From positions 1-6,693 of the forward strand of contig JAGALI010000173.1 of assembly GCA_017625275.1 (NCBI GenBank): DNA of 6,693 nt, in the 5' to 3' direction. This DNA is from Clostridia bacterium. GTDB taxonomy: Bacteria > Bacillota > Clostridia > Oscillospirales > CAG-272. The notes beneath the pieces are model-generated. The model worked only from the letters and a program-made list of their open reading frames with translations. It was not told where the DNA came from and ran no database searches. Position numbers and translations under genes: made by a program. Positions 1 to 5,774 of this stretch are shown here, one piece after another (positions within the stretch are counted from its first letter, which is position 1; the number at the start of each line of letters is the position of its first letter).

Positions 1-186
1 ATTGAGCTTGCCTTCGGTTAAGAGAGTGGTGTATGTACCTCTTTTGTGCTGCTTGATGTAGTCGCAGTGAAGGAGTCCATATTTGCCGATTTTGTGTTCT
101 TTTTGCTCTGCGATTTCAAGTATCGGGTAGTATTGCTCTCCGCGAAGCTCGTATTTGATTCCGTTTTGAGTGATGTACTTTTCCAT
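1..186 (-). CDS. tnpV: TnpV-like transposon-encoded protein, N-terminal part (cut by the window edge)
   Basis: The minus-strand frame opens at ATG 186-184 and stays open for 62 codons to the window edge, so only the N-terminal half is present. It begins MEKYITQNGIKYELRGEQYY and continues with features including PILEIAEQKEHKIGKYG and IKQHKRGTYTTLLTEGKLN. I recognise this as the TnpV family, small proteins of roughly 110-125 residues found in Tn4451-like and other integrative elements of Clostridia. Its molecular role is not established; it is a marker of mobile DNA rather than a known recombinase. The start is supported by an AAAGGA ribosome binding site at 195-200, 8 nt upstream. It is transcribed away from asnA, so the rest of the element should lie to the left of the window. 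Family call is from remembered sequence, not a search. Confidence 0.85.
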   Translation of the reverse strand, partial: MEKYITQNGIKYELRGEQYYPILEIAEQKEHKIGKYGLLHCDYIKQHKRGTYTTLLTEGKLN

Positions 187-299
187 AATCATATTCCTTT
201 CGTGTTACAAAATTCCTTGTAAACACAAGCATTTTCGGCACTTTGGGAATATGTTTCGACCACCTCGGCACTATGCCGTAATTTTAGGTCTGTTATGAA
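187..299 (-). promoter_or_regulatory. Leader region of the tnpV-like gene
   Basis: This stretch contains no coding frame I can support. Besides the ribosome binding site at 195-200, it holds an imperfect dyad just upstream of it (GTGTTACAA at 202-210 against TTGTAAACAC at 218-227) and a short hairpin, CGGCA-cta-TGCCG, at 266-278. On the minus strand the octamer AGTGCCGA occurs twice. No convincing -35/-10 pair was found. The wording of this leader resembles what I remember upstream of other tnpV genes, which would put it inside the mobile element, but that is an unverified impression. Confidence 0.4.
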
Positions 300-347
300 C
301 ACTCGTACCAAGAAAGTCTAAGCTGGATTTCCTCAGTTTAGGCTTTT
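300..347 (+). repeat. Direct repeat copy 1: tRNA 3'-end-like sequence plus terminator hairpin
   Basis: This is the left copy of a 48-bp direct repeat; the right copy is at 443-490. The two match at 43 of 48 positions and all five differences are transitions (303/446, 306/449, 326/469, 332/475, 335/478). The copy opens with CACTCGT-A-CCA (300-310), which has the form of a tRNA acceptor 3' strand, discriminator base and CCA tail. It then runs straight into a terminator-like hairpin. No matching tRNA 5' half (ACGAGTG) is present upstream, so this is not an intact tRNA gene. It may be an attachment-site remnant or a decayed tRNA end. Confidence 0.75.
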
Positions 348-349
348 TT
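312..349 (+). terminator. Rho-independent terminator-like hairpin in repeat copy 1
   Basis: A 12-bp stem, AAGTCTAAGCTG (314-325) with CAGTTTAGGCTT (334-345), closes an 8-nt loop. It has two G-U wobbles, no mismatches, and can extend by one or two pairs. A run of six T follows (344-349), so the functional direction is plus. No plus-strand gene lies upstream in the window, so it terminates nothing visible. This fits a terminator left behind after a tRNA gene was lost or displaced. Confidence 0.7.
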
Positions 350-363
350 ACATTTAAGGACTT

Positions 364-434
364 GAACCTACGGTTCTGCCGTTAGCACGGCGCAACCCTT
401 TTGTCACACCGTGACATTTCCCCTAGCAGGGGAA
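364..434. repeat. Array of four tandem short hairpins
   Basis: Four perfect inverted repeats with 3-4 nt loops follow one another in 71 bp: GAACC-tac-GGTTC (364-376), GCCGT-tagc-ACGGC (378-391), TGTCAC-acc-GTGACA (402-416) and TTCCCCT-agc-AGGGGAA (418-434). The array lies exactly between the two direct repeats. It has higher GC than its surroundings and no coding frame. It resembles the hairpin-rich intergenic repeats scattered through many gut Clostridia genomes, by memory only. It could be a small non-autonomous mobile element or a structured RNA segment; the sequence does not decide between these or give the active strand. Confidence 0.7.
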
Positions 435-442
435 TCACCTGT

Positions 443-490
443 CACCCGCACCAAGAAAGTCTAAGCTGAATTTCTTCGGTTTAGGCTTTT
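443..490 (+). repeat. Direct repeat copy 2: tRNA-Leu 3'-end-like sequence plus terminator hairpin
   Basis: This is the right copy of the repeat described at 300-347. Together with the preceding five bases, positions 438-453 read CCTGT-CACCCGC-A-CCA. That is the T-stem 3' strand, the acceptor 3' strand, discriminator A and CCA, and it matches what I remember as the end of a clostridial tRNA-Leu. The partner acceptor strand GCGGGTG is not found upstream on the plus strand and the T-loop is absent, so only the 3' end is present. The junction from tRNA-like to foreign sequence falls at about 437/438. Reading it as an attachment-site remnant is inference. Confidence 0.7.
455..490 (+). terminator. 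Rho-independent terminator-like hairpin in repeat copy 2
   Basis: A 12-bp stem, AAGTCTAAGCTG (457-468) with CGGTTTAGGCTT (477-488), contains three G-U wobbles and closes an 8-nt loop. The change at 478 turns a U-A pair of copy 1 into U-G, so the stem is kept despite divergence. The T-tract (487-490, then TTATTTT) is weaker than in copy 1. No plus-strand gene precedes it in the window. Confidence 0.6.
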
Positions 491-504
491 ATTATTTTAG
501 ACAA

Positions 505-535
505 AAAAATCGGTCTTTGAGCAAGACCGATTTTT
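505..535 (-). terminator. Strong terminator of asnA (bidirectional shape)
   Basis: A perfect 13-bp stem, AAAAATCGGTCTT (505-517) with AAGACCGATTTTT (523-535), has a 5-nt loop. On the minus strand it lies about 40 nt past the asnA stop and is followed by a T-run (complement of 503-509). On the plus strand it is followed by TTTTTG and TTTTTG-like runs, so it could also stop transcripts coming from the left. Its main job is most likely ending the asnA message. Confidence 0.88.
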
Positions 536-573
536 GTTTTTGCTTAAATCGCACACAGGGTCGACAAAATGCA

Positions 574-1575
574 TTAAAGCAAGGTTACTCCCTTGTCCTT
601 AAATAGCTTTATTGTTTTCTCATCCCAATATGATGAATGCACCTCTCCGATATGAGCCTTGCGCAAGAAATACATACAAATTCTGGATTGACCTATTCCT
701 CCACCAACTGTATATGGAAGCTTCTTTTCAAGAAGCGCCTTATGGAACGAAAGCTCACACCTTTGCTCACAGCCTCTTATTTTGAGCTGTCTCATAAGTG
801 CGTCCTCATCAACACGAATGCCCATAGAGGAAAGCTCCAAAGGAATATCAAGCACTGGATAATAAACGATTATATCGCCATTTAAAGTCCAGTCGTCGTA
901 ATCTGGCGCGCGTCCATCGTGGATTTTTCCAGATTTTAGTTCACCACCAATTTGCATAATAAATACTGCACCACATTCCTTGGCAATCGCCTTTTCTCTT
1001 TCCTTTGCTGTAAGCTGTGGATATTTATCCTCTAGCTCTTGTGTTGTAATAAAGGTGATTTTTTCTGGAAGTATTTTTTCAATGCAAGGATATTCGCCTG
1101 CTATGTAATCCTCTGTATTTTTGAACACAGAGAAAATAGCGTTTACAATTTCCTTTAGCGTCTTTTCTGTTCTTTGCTCCTTAGTGATGATTTTTTCCCA
1201 GTCCCATTGGTCAACATACATTGAGTGAATGTTGTCAGTTTCCTCATCACGACGAATGGCTATCATATCGGTATAGAGTCCCTCTCCTACCTCAAAGCCA
1301 TACTCTTTAAGGGCTACTCTCTTCCATTTTGCAAGAGAATGAACGATTTCAAGGCTTGCACCTGAAAATATATCAAAGCTCACCGGACGCTCAACGCCAT
1401 TGAGGTCATCATTAAGTCCACTTTGTGAGTCTACGAAAAGTGGTGCTGATACGCGTGTTAAATTAAGTGCACTTGCAAGCTCTCTTTCAAAAAAGTCCTT
1501 GAGCTTTTTTATCGCTATTTCAGTATCCTTAATACCTAGCGACGATTGGTAATCTGCAGGAATGTACGATGACAT
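574..1575 (-). CDS. asnA: Aspartate--ammonia ligase (asparagine synthetase A)
   Basis: This cytoplasmic enzyme makes asparagine from aspartate, ammonia and ATP, releasing AMP and pyrophosphate; it resembles class II aminoacyl-tRNA synthetase catalytic cores. The product is 333 residues, close to the 330 of E. coli AsnA. Diagnostic family blocks are all present: HSLAKWKR (79-86), GEGLYTDM (97-104), YVDQWDWE (120-127), RAPDYDDW (222-229), ELSSMGIRVD (247-256) and GGGIGQSR (291-298). The N-terminus MSSYIPADYQ is the usual Firmicutes type. I chose ATG 1575 because AAGGAGG (1584-1590) sits 8 nt upstream. The frame runs further, to a TTG at 1641, but that codon lies inside the -35 box, so the longer 355-residue version should not be made. 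The gene is monocistronic, with its own promoter and terminator. No T-box leader fits in the roughly 30-nt 5' UTR. Confidence 0.97.
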   Translation of the reverse strand: MSSYIPADYQSSLGIKDTEIAIKKLKDFFERELASALNLTRVSAPLFVDSQSGLNDDLNGVERPVSFDIFSGASLEIVHSLAKWKRVALKEYGFEVGEGLYTDMIAIRRDEETDNIHSMYVDQWDWEKIITKEQRTEKTLKEIVNAIFSVFKNTEDYIAGEYPCIEKILPEKITFITTQELEDKYPQLTAKEREKAIAKECGAVFIMQIGGELKSGKIHDGRAPDYDDWTLNGDIIVYYPVLDIPLELSSMGIRVDEDALMRQLKIRGCEQRCELSFHKALLEKKLPYTVGGGIGQSRICMYFLRKAHIGEVHSSYWDEKTIKLFKDKGVTLL

Positions 1576-1583
1576 TTTTGCGT

Positions 1584-1590
1584 CCTCCTT
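1584..1590 (-). promoter_or_regulatory. Ribosome binding site fixing the asnA start
   Basis: The minus strand reads AAGGAGG, 8 nt before ATG 1575. It is the only strong Shine-Dalgarno match near the start and rules in the 333-residue protein over upstream in-frame ATG (about 1596) and TTG (1641) options. Confidence 0.9.
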
Positions 1591-1612
1591 TTTCATGTTA
1601 TTAGCTTTATCA

Positions 1613-1641
1613 AGTATAGCACAATAATTTCCTTTTTTCAA
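1613..1641 (-). promoter_or_regulatory. Sigma-A-type promoter of asnA
   Basis: The minus strand has -35 TTGAAA (1641-1636), a 17-nt spacer and -10 TATACT (1618-1613). The transcript should start near 1606, giving a leader of about 30 nt. The promoter is divergent from the one at 1679-1707. Confidence 0.85.
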
Positions 1642-1660
1642 GTCTGCACGCGTAATTTAT

Positions 1661-1672
1661 TAAAATATTTTA
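1661..1672. promoter_or_regulatory. 12-bp AT palindrome between the divergent promoters
   Basis: TAAAATATTTTA is a perfect palindrome located between the two divergent -35 boxes (1636-1641 and 1679-1684). It could be an operator or simply an AT-rich UP element for either promoter. In DNA this AT-rich, a chance palindrome is quite possible. Confidence 0.3.
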
Positions 1673-1678
1673 TATCTA

Positions 1679-1707
1679 TTGACAATCTCGCTCGCGTATG
1701 CTAAAAT
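1679..1707 (+). promoter_or_regulatory. Sigma-A-type promoter of the LRR-dockerin-CotH gene
   Basis: A consensus -35 TTGACA (1679-1684), a 17-nt spacer and -10 TAAAAT (1702-1707) predict a start near 1714 and a leader of about 28 nt. The near-consensus form suggests vegetative rather than sporulation-specific expression, which matters for a CotH-family protein. Confidence 0.87.
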
Positions 1708-1729
1708 ATATATGTGCAAATTAACTAAA

Positions 1730-1735
1730 AAGGAG
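1730..1735 (+). promoter_or_regulatory. Ribosome binding site fixing the LRR-dockerin-CotH start
   Basis: AAGGAG lies 6 nt before ATG 1742. The open frame extends up to TTG 1679, but that codon is the first base triplet of the -35 box and cannot be on the message. Starting at 1742 also places a clean signal peptide at the N-terminus. Confidence 0.9.
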
Positions 1736-1741
1736 CCCTTT

Positions 1742-4700
1742 ATGAAGAAAATTCTACACATTTTTATATTTGCTATTATTTTAACCGCATTACTCTGCGT
1801 ATCCGTTTCCGCTGCAAGTAATCAAAAGTGGAAGGACGAGAGTGGAAGAATATGGATCTTTTCCACTGGAACTGAAAAGGTCGGAGAGGAAACTATAAAT
1901 GTTGCGACCATTACTGGTGCTGAGTTAAAGACCAGTGAGGGTGAGGTGCGCACATCTGAGCTCAATATTCCAAGCAAGGTTTATACTAAAATTGTTAATG
2001 ATAAAAATGAAGCTGAAGAAATTGAATATATAGTTACCAAAATTGGAGATAGGGCATTTCAATGTCTTACAGATGGTAAGGGCGAGGACGATTTTGCCGG
2101 AAACACTGCCTCTGGCGATGCCTTCCTTGCTAAAAAATATTTTGGTCATGTAACTATTCCTGATACTGTTAAGGAAATTGGTGTAAGAGCATTTGAATAT
2201 TCTGCTATTTACGGCACAGTAGTTATCCCAGACAGCGTTACTACTATTGGCGAAAGGGCGTTTGCAGGTTGTGTAGGCCTCGACACCGTTATTTGTCACT
2301 CACAGAATATAAAAGAGGGAATTCCTAATAAATGCTTCTATGGCTGTAAGGCTCTTGTAGAATTTAAATCCTTTGGTAAGATTACCACCTATGGTCAATC
2401 TGCTTTTGAATCATGCGAGGCACTTCTCTATTTTAACCATGCCTACCATGCTCCTGCTCTTGACGAAAATAGCAATCCTGTTATGGAAGAAAAGGTAGAA
2501 TCCCTATTTAAATATGCAACTTCTATTGGCAAAAGCGCATTTGCATATACAAGTATTTCTGGTGAGCTTGACTTGTCTTCGCTAGAATCACTTGGCGAAA
2601 GCGCATTTTATAACTGCACCTTCTTAACAAAGGTAACTCTTGGTAAGGCTGATTTTGTTAGAAACGCATTCGGCTTCAAGGAAGGCTTAGTTTCATCTAT
2701 TAAAGACTTTGTAATTCTAAGCGAGGAAAGCAATTACTGCTCCGAAAATGGAATAGTATTTGATAAGAATAAAACTACAATTTACTATTATTCTCCTGCT
2801 AAATATGAAAAGGAATATGTAATTCCTGATTCTGTTACAACCATCGAAGACAGCGCATTTTGGGGCTGTAAGGCAACTAAGATTATTTTTAGAACATATG
2901 AGATAAAAATCAATGAGACTGAAGCTCAAACAATAGAAGTTAAGAATAACGCATTTAGATATTCAGCTATTGAGACCATGTACTTCCCTTCAACCGTTTC
3001 TAAAGTTGGAGAAAATGTCATTACTAACTGTCCTAACCTCTTGTGGGTTATTTTCGACACAGGCGTTGGGGATGTTAAAACCAACTCCGTTAGTGTTGGC
3101 ACTTGTCCAAAAATGAAAATGCTTGCCATTGTTAAAAACGGAAAAGTTACTATTGGAAGTGGTACTGCTTATATAGAAAAGCAGGATTGCATTACAGGTT
3201 ATCTTTTTGATTCACATTTCTACGGCTATCTCGATACTATTCCTGATGATTGTACTGCGAATAGAACCTACAAGTGCTGTCTTTGTGACACACCTGCCGA
3301 GGTTAAAGCACCTGGTCACTCTGGAAAAATCTTGTCTGTATCTACTCTAACCTGTACAACTGATGAGTCTTATACTGTTGATTGTGTTGCCTGTGGTCAA
3401 ATACAGACCATTATCATTACTGCACATACAGGTCACACCTTCTCTGAGCCTATAACAAAGACTGGTGACAAGTGCACATATACATACAAATCCTGCTCTA
3501 CTTGCAAGAAGGTTGTTATAGACTCTTTTGTTACAACCCCTTACACTAGTGGAGATATAAATAATGATGGTGCTGTTGATGCAACTGACGTATCGCTTTT
3601 GACAAAGCTTTTGGCTGGATATGCGGTTAACACAAACTGGTACTCCTGTGATATCAATGCTGATGCAAAGGTTACATCTGCCGACCTTATTCTCTTGAAA
3701 AAATTTGTTGAAAGTGCTACTCCAACTATTGTACCAAACAACAACACATGCTCAAGACACGCTCATGTTAATGCTATTACTCTTCAAAAGGAAAGCTGTG
3801 TCGATAGTGGCTGTTATGTTTATTTCTGCACCGACTGCGGAGATAGTATTTTAATTGATAATGCCTCTTGCGAGGATTGTGCTGAGGGAATATTACACCA
3901 GCACATTGATTTCAAGGGACACTTCTTCACCGAAAAGACTATTGTTGCTGCTACATGCACCTCTGCTGGCGAGGTTGAAAGAACATGTTCTGTTTGTAAT
4001 CATACAGAAAAGGCTCCTTCAGATCCTATCCCACACCAATTTTCTTGGTGGATGCTTAGTGATGAAGAGGTAGATTTCCAATACGGATATTGCGCTACCT
4101 GTAAGGTTCTTGGCTACGAAGAGGTTAACCGTGGTGCGCTTGATGACATTGTTGACTCTATTCCAGTTAACTATGAGCTTTATTGTACTGCTACCAGCCG
4201 TTCTGCTCTACGCCCTATCGTTAATAACGCGAAAAGAGCGCTTACTCAAGAGCAAATCGACCAATGTATTCAAGAGCTTAGAAGAGTTTTGCCAGATATT
4301 CAATATCAGGTAACTGATATTCCTGTTGTTTATCTTGATCCTAGAGGTAATCTCTCAAAGGATACCTATAGATCTGCTAATATCATTGTTGCATATAAGG
4401 ATGATGCAGGAAATCTCAAGCATATTGCTGACCCTAATGCTGAAATGAGAATAAGAGGTAATGCTACTGCTGGTGTTACTCAAAAGCAACCATATAACAT
4501 TAAGTTCTCAAAGGATGTTAACCTACTTAACATGGGCTACGGCAAGAAGTATTGCTTGCTTGCAAACGCACTTGACACCTCTACCATTAGAAATGCTGTA
4601 GCGCTTGAATTTGCGCAGTCCTTGGGTCTTGAATACACCTCTCAATACAGATTTGTAGAGGTATATTTAGACGGAGATTATAAGGGCTGTTACACAATTC

Positions 4701-5689
4701 TTACTCCTATAGAAATCGGTGAGGATAGAGTTGACATCGATGAGGAAAAGGATGTTATAATCCATCTAAGCTACTCAAATGGTGCTGAGGATGCAGAATT
4801 CCCTTCTCCAATCTTTGGAATGAGGCTTATGCGTCTTGAAAAGCCATCTGAGTATACTCCTTACACCAAATCTCAAATGATTAGAATCATGCACCAGGTT
4901 GACTTTGCTATTTTGAGTGGCGACACAGATGAAATGGCTAAGTATATGGATATGGATTCCATGCTTAAGTATTTCGTGTTCCACGAGTATGTGAAGGATA
5001 TGGATATGATTTGGGACTCAACAAGATTCTATGTTGAGGACGGCTTGCTTCATGGTGGACCTATTTGGGACCTTGACATTTCTCAAGGAAACGTAGGTGA
5101 CCACAGAGGAAAAACAAAATCCTCCGTTACTAACGATGAGCACTCTGGTTGGCACTACTGGAATCAGGTTGAGGTATATGGCGATTGCTTAACTCAAGCC
5201 CAGCTTGATGCGCTTGGCGAGCTATCCTCTGCTATTGGTCCTTGGGCTGATGCATATTGGGTTAATGGTTATAACAGAACCACTAACACATGCTGTAACA
5301 CTTGTAATAGAGGTCAGCGTCGCTGGTGGTATTCATATATGATTGAATACTCTGAAGAGTTTAGAGTTGATGTTGCTGAATTTATAAGAGATAACGATAG
5401 TAAATTCAAGGCTATTTATCAGCCTATTACCGATCCTACAACTGGTGATGTTTCTGACTGTGTAATCGACAGGCTCGCAATATCTGGCGATGCTGCTGAG
5501 GCTATTAACAGAAACTACACTGACCCTAATGCCCCATTTGGTGCAGGTCACCATCCAAACTCATTAACATATACTGCTGACAACACCTTGAGCGAGGCGG
5601 TTGATTACTTGAGAGCTTGGTGGAAGACCAGAAGTGAGTGGCTATATAAATACTACACTGAATCATATCTTACTGAGGCTAACAATTAA
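1742..5689 (+). CDS. Secreted BspA-type LRR protein with internal type I dockerin and C-terminal CotH kinase-like domain
   Basis: The product has 1315 residues. Residues 1-24 form a signal peptide (MKKILHIF..., hydrophobic core, VSA|A cleavage). The Cys in LLCVSV lacks a lipobox small residue before it, so it is not a lipoprotein. About 11 LRR_5/BspA-type repeats (roughly 98-445) show the IPDSVTTIGERAF pattern. A Cys-rich module (512-590, CxxC at 512, 548, 585) precedes a type I dockerin (604-658) with two calcium loops, DINNDGAVDATD and DINADAKVTSAD. A second Cys-rich module (670-787, CxxC at 696, 710, 749, 784) and a helical, possibly FIVAR-like linker (about 800-857) follow. The CotH domain (about 860-1300) has RIRGNAT (903-909), KQPYNIKF (915-922), KDMDMIWDSTRFY (1085-1097) and GPIWDLD (1106-1112), ending with WWKTRSEWL typical of the family. 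Bacillus CotH phosphorylates spore-coat proteins; the substrate here is unknown. No LPxTG, SLH or C-terminal membrane anchor is seen, so surface attachment, if any, should come from the dockerin. Confidence 0.93.
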   Translation: MKKILHIFIFAIILTALLCVSVSAASNQKWKDESGRIWIFSTGTEKVGEETINVATITGAELKTSEGEVRTSELNIPSKVYTKIVNDKNEAEEIEYIVTKIGDRAFQCLTDGKGEDDFAGNTASGDAFLAKKYFGHVTIPDTVKEIGVRAFEYSAIYGTVVIPDSVTTIGERAFAGCVGLDTVICHSQNIKEGIPNKCFYGCKALVEFKSFGKITTYGQSAFESCEALLYFNHAYHAPALDENSNPVMEEKVESLFKYATSIGKSAFAYTSISGELDLSSLESLGESAFYNCTFLTKVTLGKADFVRNAFGFKEGLVSSIKDFVILSEESNYCSENGIVFDKNKTTIYYYSPAKYEKEYVIPDSVTTIEDSAFWGCKATKIIFRTYEIKINETEAQTIEVKNNAFRYSAIETMYFPSTVSKVGENVITNCPNLLWVIFDTGVGDVKTNSVSVGTCPKMKMLAIVKNGKVTIGSGTAYIEKQDCITGYLFDSHFYGYLDTIPDDCTANRTYKCCLCDTPAEVKAPGHSGKILSVSTLTCTTDESYTVDCVACGQIQTIIITAHTGHTFSEPITKTGDKCTYTYKSCSTCKKVVIDSFVTTPYTSGDINNDGAVDATDVSLLTKLLAGYAVNTNWYSCDINADAKVTSADLILLKKFVESATPTIVPNNNTCSRHAHVNAITLQKESCVDSGCYVYFCTDCGDSILIDNASCEDCAEGILHQHIDFKGHFFTEKTIVAATCTSAGEVERTCSVCNHTEKAPSDPIPHQFSWWMLSDEEVDFQYGYCATCKVLGYEEVNRGALDDIVDSIPVNYELYCTATSRSALRPIVNNAKRALTQEQIDQCIQELRRVLPDIQYQVTDIPVVYLDPRGNLSKDTYRSANIIVAYKDDAGNLKHIADPNAEMRIRGNATAGVTQKQPYNIKFSKDVNLLNMGYGKKYCLLANALDTSTIRNAVALEFAQSLGLEYTSQYRFVEVYLDGDYKGCYTILTPIEIGEDRVDIDEEKDVIIHLSYSNGAEDAEFPSPIFGMRLMRLEKPSEYTPYTKSQMIRIMHQVDFAILSGDTDEMAKYMDMDSMLKYFVFHEYVKDMDMIWDSTRFYVEDGLLHGGPIWDLDISQGNVGDHRGKTKSSVTNDEHSGWHYWNQVEVYGDCLTQAQLDALGELSSAIGPWADAYWVNGYNRTTNTCCNTCNRGQRRWWYSYMIEYSEEFRVDVAEFIRDNDSKFKAIYQPITDPTTGDVSDCVIDRLAISGDAAEAINRNYTDPNAPFGAGHHPNSLTYTADNTLSEAVDYLRAWWKTRSEWLYKYYTESYLTEANN

Positions 5690-5693
5690 TCCC

Positions 5694-5729
5694 AAAAGGC
5701 ACTTCTCCTTCGAAGTGCCTTTTATTTTT
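5694..5729 (+). terminator. Rho-independent terminator of the LRR-dockerin-CotH gene
   Basis: A perfect 12-bp stem, AAAAGGCACTTC (5694-5705) with GAAGTGCCTTTT (5712-5723), has a 6-nt loop, then ATTTTT. It begins 5 nt after the stop codon. A second T-run follows at 5732-5737. Confidence 0.92.
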
Positions 5730-5742
5730 ACTTTTTTAAATA

Positions 5743-5770
5743 AAAAAGCAACGCGTGTGCGTTGCTTTTT
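5743..5770 (-). terminator. Rho-independent terminator of rpoC
   Basis: The stem AAAAAGCAACGC (5743-5754) with GCGTTGCTTTTT (5759-5770) has a 4-nt loop, GTGT. On the minus strand it starts 5 nt after the rpoC stop and ends in a T-run. It is back to back with the terminator of the convergent gene, only 13 nt away. Confidence 0.92.
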
Positions 5771-5774
5771 ATTT

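Noticed and set aside
418..434. tRNA-Ser(GCU) anticodon arm on the minus strand (stem TTCCC/GGGAA, loop CTGCTAG)
   Set aside because: The loop geometry fits, but there is no D-arm, T-arm or acceptor stem in the right places, and the loop ends can pair. It is better read as one hairpin of the array.
364..434. CRISPR array
   Set aside because: The four hairpins have different sequences and there are no identical repeats with regular spacers.
365..453. An intact plus-strand tRNA gene ending in CCA at 453
   Set aside because: The 5' acceptor strand GCGGGTG and the T-loop are missing; only the last 16 nt look like a tRNA.
1576..1612. T-box or other riboswitch controlling asnA
   Set aside because: The predicted leader is only about 30 nt and contains no stem or T-box motif.
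1576..1641. Longer AsnA starting at TTG 1641 (355 residues) or at an intermediate ATG near 1596
   Set aside because: TTG 1641 is inside the -35 box, the ATG near 1596 has no good ribosome binding site, and the extra residues are not part of the AsnA family.
1742..1813. Lipoprotein signal peptide in the large secreted protein
   Set aside because: The only Cys (in LLCVSV) is preceded by Leu rather than Gly, Ala or Ser, and a good signal peptidase I site (VSA|A) follows.
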